Assembly (NCBI GenBank): GCA_947428535.1
Contig: CANEMG010000019.1
Coordinates: 1-9,868 of the forward strand
DNA: 9,868 nt
Direction: 5' to 3'
Origin: an uncultured Clostridium sp.
GTDB lineage: Bacteria; Bacillota; Clostridia; TANB77; CAG-508
In this document: positions 1 to 6,167 of the stretch, one piece after another
How positions within the stretch are numbered: position 1 is the first letter of the stretch
Layout of the letters: each line of letters begins with the position of its first letter
Program-made: the position numbers and the translations under genes
The notes under the pieces: model-generated
What the model was told of the DNA's origin: nothing
What the model saw: only the letters and a program-made list of their open reading frames with translations
Database searches by the model: none

Positions 1-434
1 GTTGGAACAAAAAATCCACTTACTTTATCTGCTATTTTTGATATTGGTGCTTTTGAACTCCCAGCTTCTTCTACTAATTTTATAATTTGAGAAAGAGTTG
101 TATCTTCTCCAACTTTAGTAGCTTTCATTTTTAAATAACCATTCTTATTTATTGTTCCTGAAACAATATTGTCTCCAACATTTTTTTGAACTGGTATACT
201 CTCACCAGTTATACTAGATTGATCAACAGAAGAAGTTCCTTCTATAACTATTCCATCAACAGGAATACTTCCTCCTGGCTTTATTATTATTATATCTTCT
301 AAAACAATTTCATCTATACTTACTTCTATCTCTTTATTTTCCCTTATTACAATTGCACTTTTAGGTGCTAAATCTATTAATTTACTAATTGCATCACTAG
401 TTTTCCCTTTAGATTTTGTTTCTAAATATTTTCC
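1..434 (-). CDS. copA: Copper-exporting P-type ATPase, middle part (after a frameshift, runs off the window)
   Basis: This frame continues copA beyond the frameshift and is open for all of its 144 codons to the window edge. It begins GKYLETKSKGK, the conserved stretch that follows the fourth membrane helix of Cu+ P1B-ATPases. The actuator domain follows, with KPGGSIPVDG (fragment residues 52-61) and the dephosphorylation motif TGES at 76-79, then GFFVP where the next helix (usually bearing the CPC metal site) would start. The phosphorylation motif DKTGT, the ATP-binding domain and CPC lie outside the window. No start codon or ribosome binding site is visible near 434, so this is not an independent gene. 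It is the same reading sequence as the gene at 409-1119, displaced by one base. The lack of any stop and the well-kept motifs argue that the break is recent or is a sequencing error. Confidence 0.85.
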
Positions 435-1119
435 GAACAGTTATTAAAGTAAGTATTGTTCCAGCAGATTCAAAATAAATATCCATACTATATCTTTGAA
501 CTATCTCGATTTGATTATGTCCTAAACCATATCCAATCATATATATTGCAAAAATTCCATAAACAGTAGCTGCTGTACTACCTAAGGCAATTAGAGAATC
601 CATATTTGGTGTACCTTTAAATAATTGCTTAAAACCTACTATAAAGTAATTTCTATTTACATATACAATAGGTAATAAAAGTATAAATTGTGTAAAAGAA
701 AAAATAATAGCATTTTCAGTACCATGAAATAAATTATTTACTATTTCTGGAATTGGAATTCCAAACCAATCATAAAACATATGATACATTGCTATATACA
801 TAAGTGGTATTAAAAAGCATATCGAAATTATTAGCCTTTTCTTCATAGATTTTATAATTTCTTTTGTATTATCTTTTTTTGGCTTATCCTTCTTTTTATT
901 ATTTTCTTCTGAAATATTTGCTCCATATCCTGCATCTACTACTGCATTTATTATTTTTTTATTATCTAAAACCTTTTCATCATACTCTACCATCATATTA
1001 TTTGATAATAAATTTACATTCACAGACTCTGTTCCTTCAAGTTTTTTTACAGCATTCTCAACATGTGCTTGACAACTACTACAAGTCATCCCTTGAACAT
1101 TAAATTTTACTTTTTTCAT
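409..1119 (-). CDS. copA: Copper-exporting P-type ATPase, N-terminal part, truncated by a frameshift
   Basis: N-terminal portion of a CopA-type P1B-ATPase, which pumps Cu+ out of the cytoplasm using ATP. Residues 1-70 form one heavy-metal-associated domain with the copper-binding motif GMTCSSC (C13, C16). A lysine-rich linker (about 75-90) follows, then predicted membrane helices at about 96-114, 134-153, 174-198 and 213-227. GFKQLFKGTPNMDSLIALG (162-180) is the platform and helix sequence typical of copper pumps. After T227 the frame changes: ACT GTTC GGA AAA has one base too many, giving the aberrant tail VRKIFRNKI and a TAA at 409-411. Dropping one base restores GKYLETKSKGK and the rest of the enzyme in the frame covering 1-434. 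The start overlaps the end of the upstream ttcA-like gene by 20 bases and has an AAGGAAAA ribosome binding site, so it is translationally linked to the operon. As read, the product would be inactive because it lacks the actuator and ATPase domains. Confidence 0.88.
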   Translation of the reverse strand: MKKVKFNVQGMTCSSCQAHVENAVKKLEGTESVNVNLLSNNMMVEYDEKVLDNKKIINAVVDAGYGANISEENNKKKDKPKKDNTKEIIKSMKKRLIISICFLIPLMYIAMYHMFYDWFGIPIPEIVNNLFHGTENAIIFSFTQFILLLPIVYVNRNYFIVGFKQLFKGTPNMDSLIALGSTAATVYGIFAIYMIGYGLGHNQIEIVQRYSMDIYFESAGTILTLITVRKIFRNKI

Positions 1120-1954
1120 CTAATTTTCCTTTCCCATATTCATCTAAAAAATGATAAAATTTATCTCCTCTTCTATACGATATTATTGTGTCTAAATTAA
1201 CATTTTGTACACTATTAAAAATATTTATATCTATATTATCATATTGTTTTTTCATTTCTTTAATAAGCAGTTTCATTTCTTGTCTTTTAGACTGTTCTTC
1301 TTTATTATTTAATGTATATTCTTCTGTAAATCTGCATGCACATTCAATAAATTCTAAATTATTTTTATCTCTCCAGCTTTCAATATCTTCTTCTTTTACA
1401 AAATATAAAGGTCTTATAAGTTCCATTCCTGGATGAGATGTACTACATACTTTTGGCATCATAGTTTGTACTTGTGATCCATAAAACATCCCCATTAGTA
1501 TTGTTTCTATTACATCATTAAAATGATGTCCTAAAGCAATTTTATTACACCCATATTTTTTTGCTTCTTCATACAGATATCCTCTTCTCATTCTTGCACA
1601 TAAATAACAAGGATTATTATCAATATTTACTACTCTATTAAAAATGTCTGTTTCAAACATTTTTATTGGTATATTTAATAACTCACTATTGTAAATAATT
1701 TTTTGTTTATTTATTTCATTATACCCAGGATTCATTACTATAAAAACTAAATCAAAATTCATTTTTCTATGTTTTTTTAATTCTTGAAAACATTTTGCCA
1801 TAAGCATTGAATCTTTTCCACCAGATATACAAACAGCAATTTTATCTCCTTCTTTTATCATTTCATATTCTGAAATACCCTTTACAAATTTCTTCCATAT
1901 TTCTTTTCTATATCTTTTGGTAATAGTTTGTTCTATTTCCTCATACCTTTCCAT
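1100..1954 (-). CDS. ttcA: TtcA-like tRNA 2-thiocytidine(32) biosynthesis protein
   Basis: ATP-pyrophosphatase of the TtcA family, which adenylates C32 of certain tRNAs and replaces its oxygen with sulfur; characterised members need a [4Fe-4S] cluster. The PP-loop SGGKDS is at residues 44-49. The family pattern CYLCARMRRG places the paired cysteines at C116 and C119, and KIALGHHFNDVIETILMGMFYG at 138-159 (given here as two adjoining motifs, LGHH and FYG) matches TtcA strongly. The third cluster cysteine is expected in a CxxC-like site; here it is CAC (C205, C207), so the spacing departs from the E. coli form. The last 70 residues are charged and less conserved. At 284 residues the size is normal. 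The start has an AAGGAG site six bases upstream. The gene lies 11 bases after the membrane protein gene and overlaps copA by 20 bases. Its need for an Fe-S cluster fits an operon that begins with Fe-S assembly genes. The exact substrate is inferred from the family; other TtcA-like subgroups have unproven targets. Confidence 0.85.
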   Translation of the reverse strand: MERYEEIEQTITKRYRKEIWKKFVKGISEYEMIKEGDKIAVCISGGKDSMLMAKCFQELKKHRKMNFDLVFIVMNPGYNEINKQKIIYNSELLNIPIKMFETDIFNRVVNIDNNPCYLCARMRRGYLYEEAKKYGCNKIALGHHFNDVIETILMGMFYGSQVQTMMPKVCSTSHPGMELIRPLYFVKEEDIESWRDKNNLEFIECACRFTEEYTLNNKEEQSKRQEMKLLIKEMKKQYDNIDINIFNSVQNVNLDTIISYRRGDKFYHFLDEYGKGKLDEKSKI

Positions 1955-1965
1955 AGTTTCTCCTT

Positions 1966-2853
1966 TTAAATTATAGGTTTAGTATTAAATTTATAATAAT
2001 AATTTTTTATTTCTGGATAATATTCTTTTATTTTTTTTAATGTTCCATCTTCTAGAGTTACTGTTAAATTTGGATATGTAATTAACATTTTTTCATTTCC
2101 TATATACTTATAAATAAAATTAGCAGTTTTTTCATTACTATAAATTTCATCATACATAGCTTCTGTTTGTACTTTGTTAGCAATTGGAACATCATTTTGG
2201 ACACATACTCTTATTAAAAACACATCTATTGCATATGCTGAAAATAAACAATCTACAAATAGAAATAAAATAAAAATTGCTGTTATTGCTCTTAAAACTA
2301 CTAAATTTATTTTTCCTTTTATCCAATCGATAAATTTATCTATTTTCGGATTAACTACTCTTAATAAATAAATTCCAAGTAGTCCCCAAAATAATGAATA
2401 AAGAAAACAAATTCTACCATTAATATTTAAAAATCTACCAGAGTAATCCCACCATTTTACATTAAGTATCATTTCTCCAAAAAAACTAATTACATATTCT
2501 ACTACTGAACCAACTAAAAATCCACCAATAAATAATGTATGATTATTTTTAAAAAACTTATATTTTAATACTAAAATTATAACTACAGCTCCAACTCCAT
2601 AAATACTGCAGAATGGTCCATATAAAAAACTTTGTCTACTTTCAAAAACTCCATAATTAAAAAGTGCAAAAAGTGTTTCAATAACGAATCCTAAAAAACT
2701 ATATACAATAAAATATGCACATACTCTCCACATAGAAATATCTACATTTCTTTGTTCATCATTTTTTTTATTTAATTTTTTTATTATATTTTCAGCTTGT
2801 TTTATTATTTGTTCTTTTTCTTTATTTAAATTTTCTTCTATTTCTACTTTCAT
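1966..2853 (-). CDS. PF06541-family (putative ABC-transporter type IV, CmpB-like) membrane protein
   Basis: Integral membrane protein of 295 residues matching the family called putative ABC-transporter type IV, whose function is not established. Residues 1-38 are a charged, probably helical extension (NKEKEQIIKQAENIIKK). The membrane core follows, with hydrophobic segments at about 44-66, 79-97, 107-130, 147-166 and 185-209. Family hallmarks are visible: YGPFCSIYG (78-86), WWDYS (134-138) and NINGRICF (143-150). A soluble tail of about 80 residues ends the protein. The first ATG is preferred because an AGAGG site lies eight bases upstream; the internal Met41 would give only the core. The gene lies 12 bases after mnmA and 11 before the ttcA-like gene, so it is embedded in the Fe-S and tRNA-thiolation operon. 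That context hints at a role in sulfur, metal or redox handling, but this is association only. No ATPase partner other than SufC is present, and SufC works in a different complex. Confidence 0.8.
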   Translation of the reverse strand: MKVEIEENLNKEKEQIIKQAENIIKKLNKKNDEQRNVDISMWRVCAYFIVYSFLGFVIETLFALFNYGVFESRQSFLYGPFCSIYGVGAVVIILVLKYKFFKNNHTLFIGGFLVGSVVEYVISFFGEMILNVKWWDYSGRFLNINGRICFLYSLFWGLLGIYLLRVVNPKIDKFIDWIKGKINLVVLRAITAIFILFLFVDCLFSAYAIDVFLIRVCVQNDVPIANKVQTEAMYDEIYSNEKTANFIYKYIGNEKMLITYPNLTVTLEDGTLKKIKEYYPEIKNYYYKFNTKPII

Positions 2854-2865
2854 AAAATTCCTCTT

Positions 2866-3921
2866 TTATTTACAGATTTTTCCTCCACCTAATACTATAT
2901 CATCAATATAAAAAACTGCTGATTGTCCTGGAGTTATTGCCCTTTGCGGATTCTCAAAAACAACTTTTATATTATTTCCTTCTCCAATTATTTTTGCTTT
3001 TGCTTCTTTACTTGAATATCTTGTTTTTACAGTTACTTCTATCCAATCTTTTATCTCATCTATTAAAAGTAAATTTATATCTGTAACTAAAATTTCTTTT
3101 TTATATAACTCTTTTTCTTCTCCTACAATTACTTCATTTTTTTCTTTATTAAATCCTAATACAAATAATGGTACTGGATTTGATATTCCGAGTCCTCTTC
3201 TTTGACCAATTGTATAATTATATAAACCTGTATGTGTACCTAATACTTTTCCTTGATTATTTACAATCTTTCCTGATTTTGGTTTTATATTAGAATTATT
3301 TTCTAAAAATTTCTTATAATTTCCATCTGGAATAAAACATATATCTTCACTATCTGGTTTATTTGCTACTTTTAGTGTTTTCTCTTTTGCAATTTCTCTT
3401 ATTTTGTCTTTATTTTCAAAATCTGATAGTGGAAAAACTATATGTTCTATTAATTCTTTAGGAATACTCCATAAAACATAACTTTGATCTTTTTTCCCTG
3501 CATTTGATTTTTTTAAAACCCATCTATTATATTTTTTACTAAATTCAGTTTTAGCATAATGCCCTGTTGCAATATATTCACAATCTAGTTCTTTTGCTTT
3601 TTCATACATTAATCCAAATTTCATATATCTATTGCATTCAATACAAGGATTTGGCGTTTTTGTGTTTGAATAACAATTTATAAAATCATTTATTACATAT
3701 TCTTGAAATTGACTCTTAAAATCATATATATAATGTTGTATTCCTAATTCATTACATACATTTTTAGCATCTAAATATGTATTAGAATTACAACAGCTAC
3801 TCAACGAATATAATTCCATTGTTATTCCTATAACTTCATATCCTTTTTCTTTAAGTAAAACAGCTGATACTGAACTATCAACTCCTCCACTCATCCCTAA
3901 CAAAACTTTTTTATTTCCCAT
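2866..3921 (-). CDS. mnmA: tRNA-specific 2-thiouridylase MnmA
   Basis: MnmA introduces sulfur at C2 of the wobble uridine (U34) of tRNA-Lys, tRNA-Glu and tRNA-Gln, using ATP and sulfur relayed from a cysteine desulfurase. The PP-loop SGGVDSS is at residues 11-17. The two catalytic cysteines are visible in their usual settings: C93 in NPCIECN and C195 in SEDICFIPDG. YIATGHYAK (116-124) and YTIGQRRGLG are further signatures, and the C-terminal beta-barrel ends with the typical ITPGQSAVFY. At 351 residues it is full length. An AAGGAAAT ribosome binding site precedes the ATG. It follows the sufB-like gene by about 16 bases and precedes the PF06541 gene by 12, so it is co-transcribed with the Fe-S module. 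MnmA commonly sits beside iscS or a nifS-like gene; here no desulfurase is adjacent. Some MnmA-type enzymes have been reported to use an Fe-S cluster; the CNSNTYLDAKNVC region here does not settle that. Confidence 0.97.
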   Translation of the reverse strand: MGNKKVLLGMSGGVDSSVSAVLLKEKGYEVIGITMELYSLSSCCNSNTYLDAKNVCNELGIQHYIYDFKSQFQEYVINDFINCYSNTKTPNPCIECNRYMKFGLMYEKAKELDCEYIATGHYAKTEFSKKYNRWVLKKSNAGKKDQSYVLWSIPKELIEHIVFPLSDFENKDKIREIAKEKTLKVANKPDSEDICFIPDGNYKKFLENNSNIKPKSGKIVNNQGKVLGTHTGLYNYTIGQRRGLGISNPVPLFVLGFNKEKNEVIVGEEKELYKKEILVTDINLLLIDEIKDWIEVTVKTRYSSKEAKAKIIGEGNNIKVVFENPQRAITPGQSAVFYIDDIVLGGGKICK

Positions 3922-3937
3922 AAATTTATTTCCTTAA

Positions 3938-4855
3938 TTATTTTAAAAATCCATTTATTATTTGCTCTTCTGCTTCTTTTTCTGTTAAGCCTAAAGACAT
4001 TAATTTTATTAATTGCTCTCCTGCTATTTTTCCAATTGCAGCTTCGTGTGTTAGACTCGCATCAATATGTCTTGCAGTAACTTGTGGAAGAGAAGAAACT
4101 TGTCCTTTATCCATAATAATAGCATCACATTCTACATGTCCAAAACAAACATTATTTCCATAAACTTTTGACACAAATTCTTGTTTTGAATTATCTTTCG
4201 CAATAGATCTTGAAATAACATTTGTTCTTGAATTTTCTCCATTTAAGTTTACTTCAAAAAAAGTTTTGGCTATCTGCTCCCCATGTGTCATTATTTTTTC
4301 TTTTACTATAAGTGTAGCATCTTTATCAATTTCACCTTTTGTTATTCTTTCACTTGAGTCAACACCTTTTATTTGAACAGTTTCCATTTCTAAAAAAGCT
4401 CCAGATTTTAGGTACACTTCTGTAATGGGATTTAAAATTCTTTTTCCATTCCCATCTCCTTCACCATAATGTTTTTCTATATATTTAACTTTTGCCCCCT
4501 CTTCCAAGAAAAACCTGTGAATTCCATCATGCTGAGATATGTCACAAGCAGAATTATGAATACCACATCCAGCAACAATTACAACATCAGCATTTTTTCC
4601 CACAAAAAAGTCATTATATACTAAATCTTTCATTCCACTTTTAGTTAAAATTACTGGTATATGCACACTTTCGTTTTTTGTATTTTCTTTAATTATAATA
4701 TCCATTCCATCTTTATCTGTTTTAGATACTATATCAATATTTGCGGTAGTTTTTCTTTCTACTTTTTTTCCATTTTCTCTTAAATTATATGCTCCTTGAG
4801 GAGTTTTTTCAATGTCTGCTATTTGTTTTAACAAATTTTTTTCTATACTATTCAT
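3938..4855 (-). CDS. sufB: SufB/SufD-family Fe-S cluster scaffold protein (short form)
   Basis: Scaffold subunit of a SUF-type Fe-S assembly complex, partner of SufC. At 305 residues it is much shorter than E. coli SufB (about 495) and resembles the single-scaffold, two-gene systems of anaerobic Firmicutes and archaea. The C-terminal core is clear. HVECDAIIMDKG places C243 where SufB has its cluster-assembly cysteine (E. coli C405), and LTHEAAIGKIAGEQ places E271 at the conserved SufB glutamate (E. coli E434). The last 25 residues (MSLGLTEKEAEEQIINGFL) are the usual SufC-contact helices. Two more cysteines (C97, C104) lie in AGCGIHNSACDISQHDGIH. Since only one scaffold is present, it probably forms a homodimer instead of the SufB-SufD pair. 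Databases may call it SufD, but the SufB residues make SufB the better name. It overlaps sufC by eight bases and has an AAGGAG site inside the end of sufC, so the two are translationally coupled. Confidence 0.92.
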   Translation of the reverse strand: MNSIEKNLLKQIADIEKTPQGAYNLRENGKKVERKTTANIDIVSKTDKDGMDIIIKENTKNESVHIPVILTKSGMKDLVYNDFFVGKNADVVIVAGCGIHNSACDISQHDGIHRFFLEEGAKVKYIEKHYGEGDGNGKRILNPITEVYLKSGAFLEMETVQIKGVDSSERITKGEIDKDATLIVKEKIMTHGEQIAKTFFEVNLNGENSRTNVISRSIAKDNSKQEFVSKVYGNNVCFGHVECDAIIMDKGQVSSLPQVTARHIDASLTHEAAIGKIAGEQLIKLMSLGLTEKEAEEQIINGFLK

Positions 4856-5573
4856 TGATATTTTCTCCTTTTTCTAAAAATTTACATACTGATGCTACAA
4901 ACTTTTTGTTTTCAAAAACTTCTTCTTTTTTACCTACTTTTTTAACTTCTCCATTTACTAATAAGACAATTCTATCTGCTATATCTAATATTCTTTCTTG
5001 ATGAGTTATAGTAATAATTGTACCTTGTACTTCTTCCCTCATTTTTTTGAATACTTGAATTAAACTATTAAAACTCCATAAATCAATTCCAGCCTCAGGT
5101 TCATCAAAAATTGTAAGTTTTGATTTTTTTGCTTCTAGCATAGCAATTTCAATTCTTTTTAATTCTCCACCAGACAAACTATTATCAACTTCTCTTTCAA
5201 TATATTCTTTTGCACATAAACCTACATCTGATAAATAATCACATATTTCTTTCATTTTTAGTTCTGATTTAGCACCTATATTAATCATATCTTTTACAGT
5301 TAATCCTTTAAATTTAACAGGTTGCTGGAAAGCAAATCCTACTCCTAAGTTTGCTCTTTCTGTAATTGATAATTTTGTAATATCTTTTCCATCAAAAATA
5401 ATAGTTCCAGAATCTGGTATTTCAATTCCCATTATAATTTTAGCAAGTGTTGATTTTCCAGAACCATTTGGCCCTGTAATTGCTATAAATTCATTAGTAT
5501 CTAATTTTAAATTTACATTATTTAAAATTTGTTTTCCATCTCTTTTAAAATATATATCTTTTAATTCTAGCAT
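4848..5573 (-). CDS. sufC: Fe-S cluster assembly ATPase SufC
   Basis: Cytosolic ABC-type ATPase that binds the SufB-like scaffold and drives the shape changes needed for Fe-S cluster assembly; it is not a transporter subunit. Motifs appear in the expected order: Walker A GPNGSGKST (34-42), Q-loop AFQQP (81-85), signature SLSGGELKR (132-140), Walker B LTIFDEPEAGID (153-164) and switch histidine H191. The SufC-specific features are the short FQQPVKFKGLTV region and the DEPEAGID form of Walker B, where ordinary transporters have DEPTxxLD. At 241 residues it matches the SufC length. A GGAG site lies a few bases before the ATG. The gene follows the DtxR-like regulator by 28 bases with no terminator between them and overlaps the sufB-like gene by eight bases, so control of the upstream promoter should reach it directly. 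No sufS, sufU or sufE is seen nearby. Confidence 0.95.
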   Translation of the reverse strand: MLELKDIYFKRDGKQILNNVNLKLDTNEFIAITGPNGSGKSTLAKIIMGIEIPDSGTIIFDGKDITKLSITERANLGVGFAFQQPVKFKGLTVKDMINIGAKSELKMKEICDYLSDVGLCAKEYIEREVDNSLSGGELKRIEIAMLEAKKSKLTIFDEPEAGIDLWSFNSLIQVFKKMREEVQGTIITITHQERILDIADRIVLLVNGEVKKVGKKEEVFENKKFVASVCKFLEKGENINE

Positions 5574-5601
5574 TTTTTCTCCTTCATAATTATACTTTAT
5601 A

Positions 5602-6057
5602 TTAATTTTTGTCTTTTTTTATTTTTCTTCTTGCACAAACTCTACATTTTTCTTTATTTATATCATATCCACAATCTAAACTATTAAGTTCTAAAACTTT
5701 GTGAACATATTTTGCTAATTCGTTTAATGTATTATCAGACACTGCTACTTTTAATTTTTCAGCTTCTTCTTCTGCCTCTTCATCTTCTAATCCTAATACA
5801 TCTCGTAAAAAAACAAAAACTATATCATATGCTTCTAAAACTTTTTTAGCTAAATCTTCTCCTTGTTTTGTTATTTCTATCTTTCCATAAGTTTCATAAT
5901 TTATAAGCTTATTATCTTTTAAATTATTTAAAGCTTTATTAACACTAGGTTTGCTACAATTCATTTTTTCTGCAATATCTGTAACTCGTATGTCTCCATT
6001 TTGTTTTTTTAATATATACATTGTTTTTAAATATTCTTCTAATGCTTTTGATACCAT
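5602..6057 (-). CDS. DtxR/MntR-fold transcriptional regulator with altered metal site and C-terminal Cys motif
   Basis: First gene of the operon: 151 residues with the two-domain layout of the DtxR/MntR family. Residues 1-65 are a winged helix (VTDIAEKMNCSKPSVNKALNNL as the helix-turn-helix; EITKQGEDLAKKVL as the family link). Residues 66-122 are the dimerisation helices (FLRDVLGLEDEEAEEEAEKL, VSDNT). Aligned by eye with DtxR, the usual ligands are mostly gone: M10 becomes E8, H79 becomes Y77, E83 becomes F81, H98 becomes E96, C102 becomes E100, E105 becomes K103 and H106 becomes V104. The tail instead carries C129, C138 and C141 (CX8CX2C) before a basic end (RRKIKKDKN). I infer that the tail binds an Fe-S cluster or a metal such as zinc and senses Fe-S or metal status; this is not shown. 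It lies 28 bases before sufC. An AAGGAG site stands seven bases before the ATG. The adjoining promoter and dyads suggest that it represses its own operon. Confidence 0.85.
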   Translation of the reverse strand: MVSKALEEYLKTMYILKKQNGDIRVTDIAEKMNCSKPSVNKALNNLKDNKLINYETYGKIEITKQGEDLAKKVLEAYDIVFVFLRDVLGLEDEEAEEEAEKLKVAVSDNTLNELAKYVHKVLELNSLDCGYDINKEKCRVCARRKIKKDKN

Positions 6058-6071
6058 CTAACTTCTCCTTT

Positions 6072-6089
6072 TGTTAACCTTGGTTAACA
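6072..6089. promoter_or_regulatory. Operator-like dyad at the transcription start of the regulator-suf operon
   Basis: TGTTAACCTTGGTTAACA is a perfect inverted repeat with eight-base arms and a two-base centre. On the minus strand it begins at the last base of the -10 element TATAAT and covers the expected transcription start, the classic place for a repressor site. It also resembles half of a DtxR-type box (TTAGGTTA/TAACCTAA). The DtxR-fold protein encoded directly downstream is the obvious candidate to bind it. Binding is inferred. Confidence 0.75.
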
Positions 6090-6117
6090 TTATATTATCA
6101 TTATTACCTAAAGTCAA
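6089..6117 (-). promoter_or_regulatory. Sigma-A type promoter of the regulator-sufC-sufB-mnmA-ttcA-copA operon
   Basis: On the minus strand the -35 TTGACT (6112-6117) and -10 TATAAT (6089-6094) are separated by 17 bases, a near-consensus vegetative promoter. It points at the regulator gene, whose ATG is at 6055-6057. It is flanked by two GTTAAC dyads, one over the start site and one upstream of the -35. No further promoter or terminator is evident down to the left edge, so this one probably serves all seven genes. Confidence 0.8.
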
Positions 6118-6127
6118 TAGATAATAC

Positions 6128-6155
6128 AAAAAAGTTAACCTAAGTTAACTTTTTT
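6128..6155. promoter_or_regulatory. Second GTTAAC dyad, upstream of the -35; possible operator and terminator
   Basis: AAAAAAGTTAAC, a four-base centre CTAA and GTTAACTTTTTT form a perfect inverted repeat with 12-base arms. Its core GTTAACCTAAGTTAAC differs from the first dyad only at two central positions, and their centres are 61 bases apart, close to six helical turns. It lies 11 bases upstream of the -35. Because it ends in a T run in both directions, and the surface-protein gene stops at 6168, it may also act as a weak terminator for that gene. The stem has only two G-C pairs per arm, so the operator reading is favoured. Confidence 0.65.
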
Positions 6156-6167
6156 TGCATAGAATAT

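Noticed and set aside
425..445. Programmed ribosomal frameshifting in copA
   Set aside because: The known E. coli copA event is a -1 shift at a different place. Here GTT CGG offers no good re-pairing for a +1 slip and no stop codon or clear stimulatory structure stands at the site. A mutation or sequence error is simpler.
864..1103. Open frames on the plus strand (864-1103, 1188-1436, 2174-2371, 4789-5001, 6723-6923, 7451-7738, 8927-9160)
   Set aside because: Each lies opposite a well-supported minus-strand gene, has a low-complexity Leu/Ile/Tyr/Phe-rich product typical of antisense reading of AT-rich genes, and shows no family motif.
6128..6155. Calling this dyad only a Rho-independent terminator
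   Set aside because: Its core is almost the same as the dyad over the promoter start site and the stem has few G-C pairs, so an operator role, alone or in addition, fits better.
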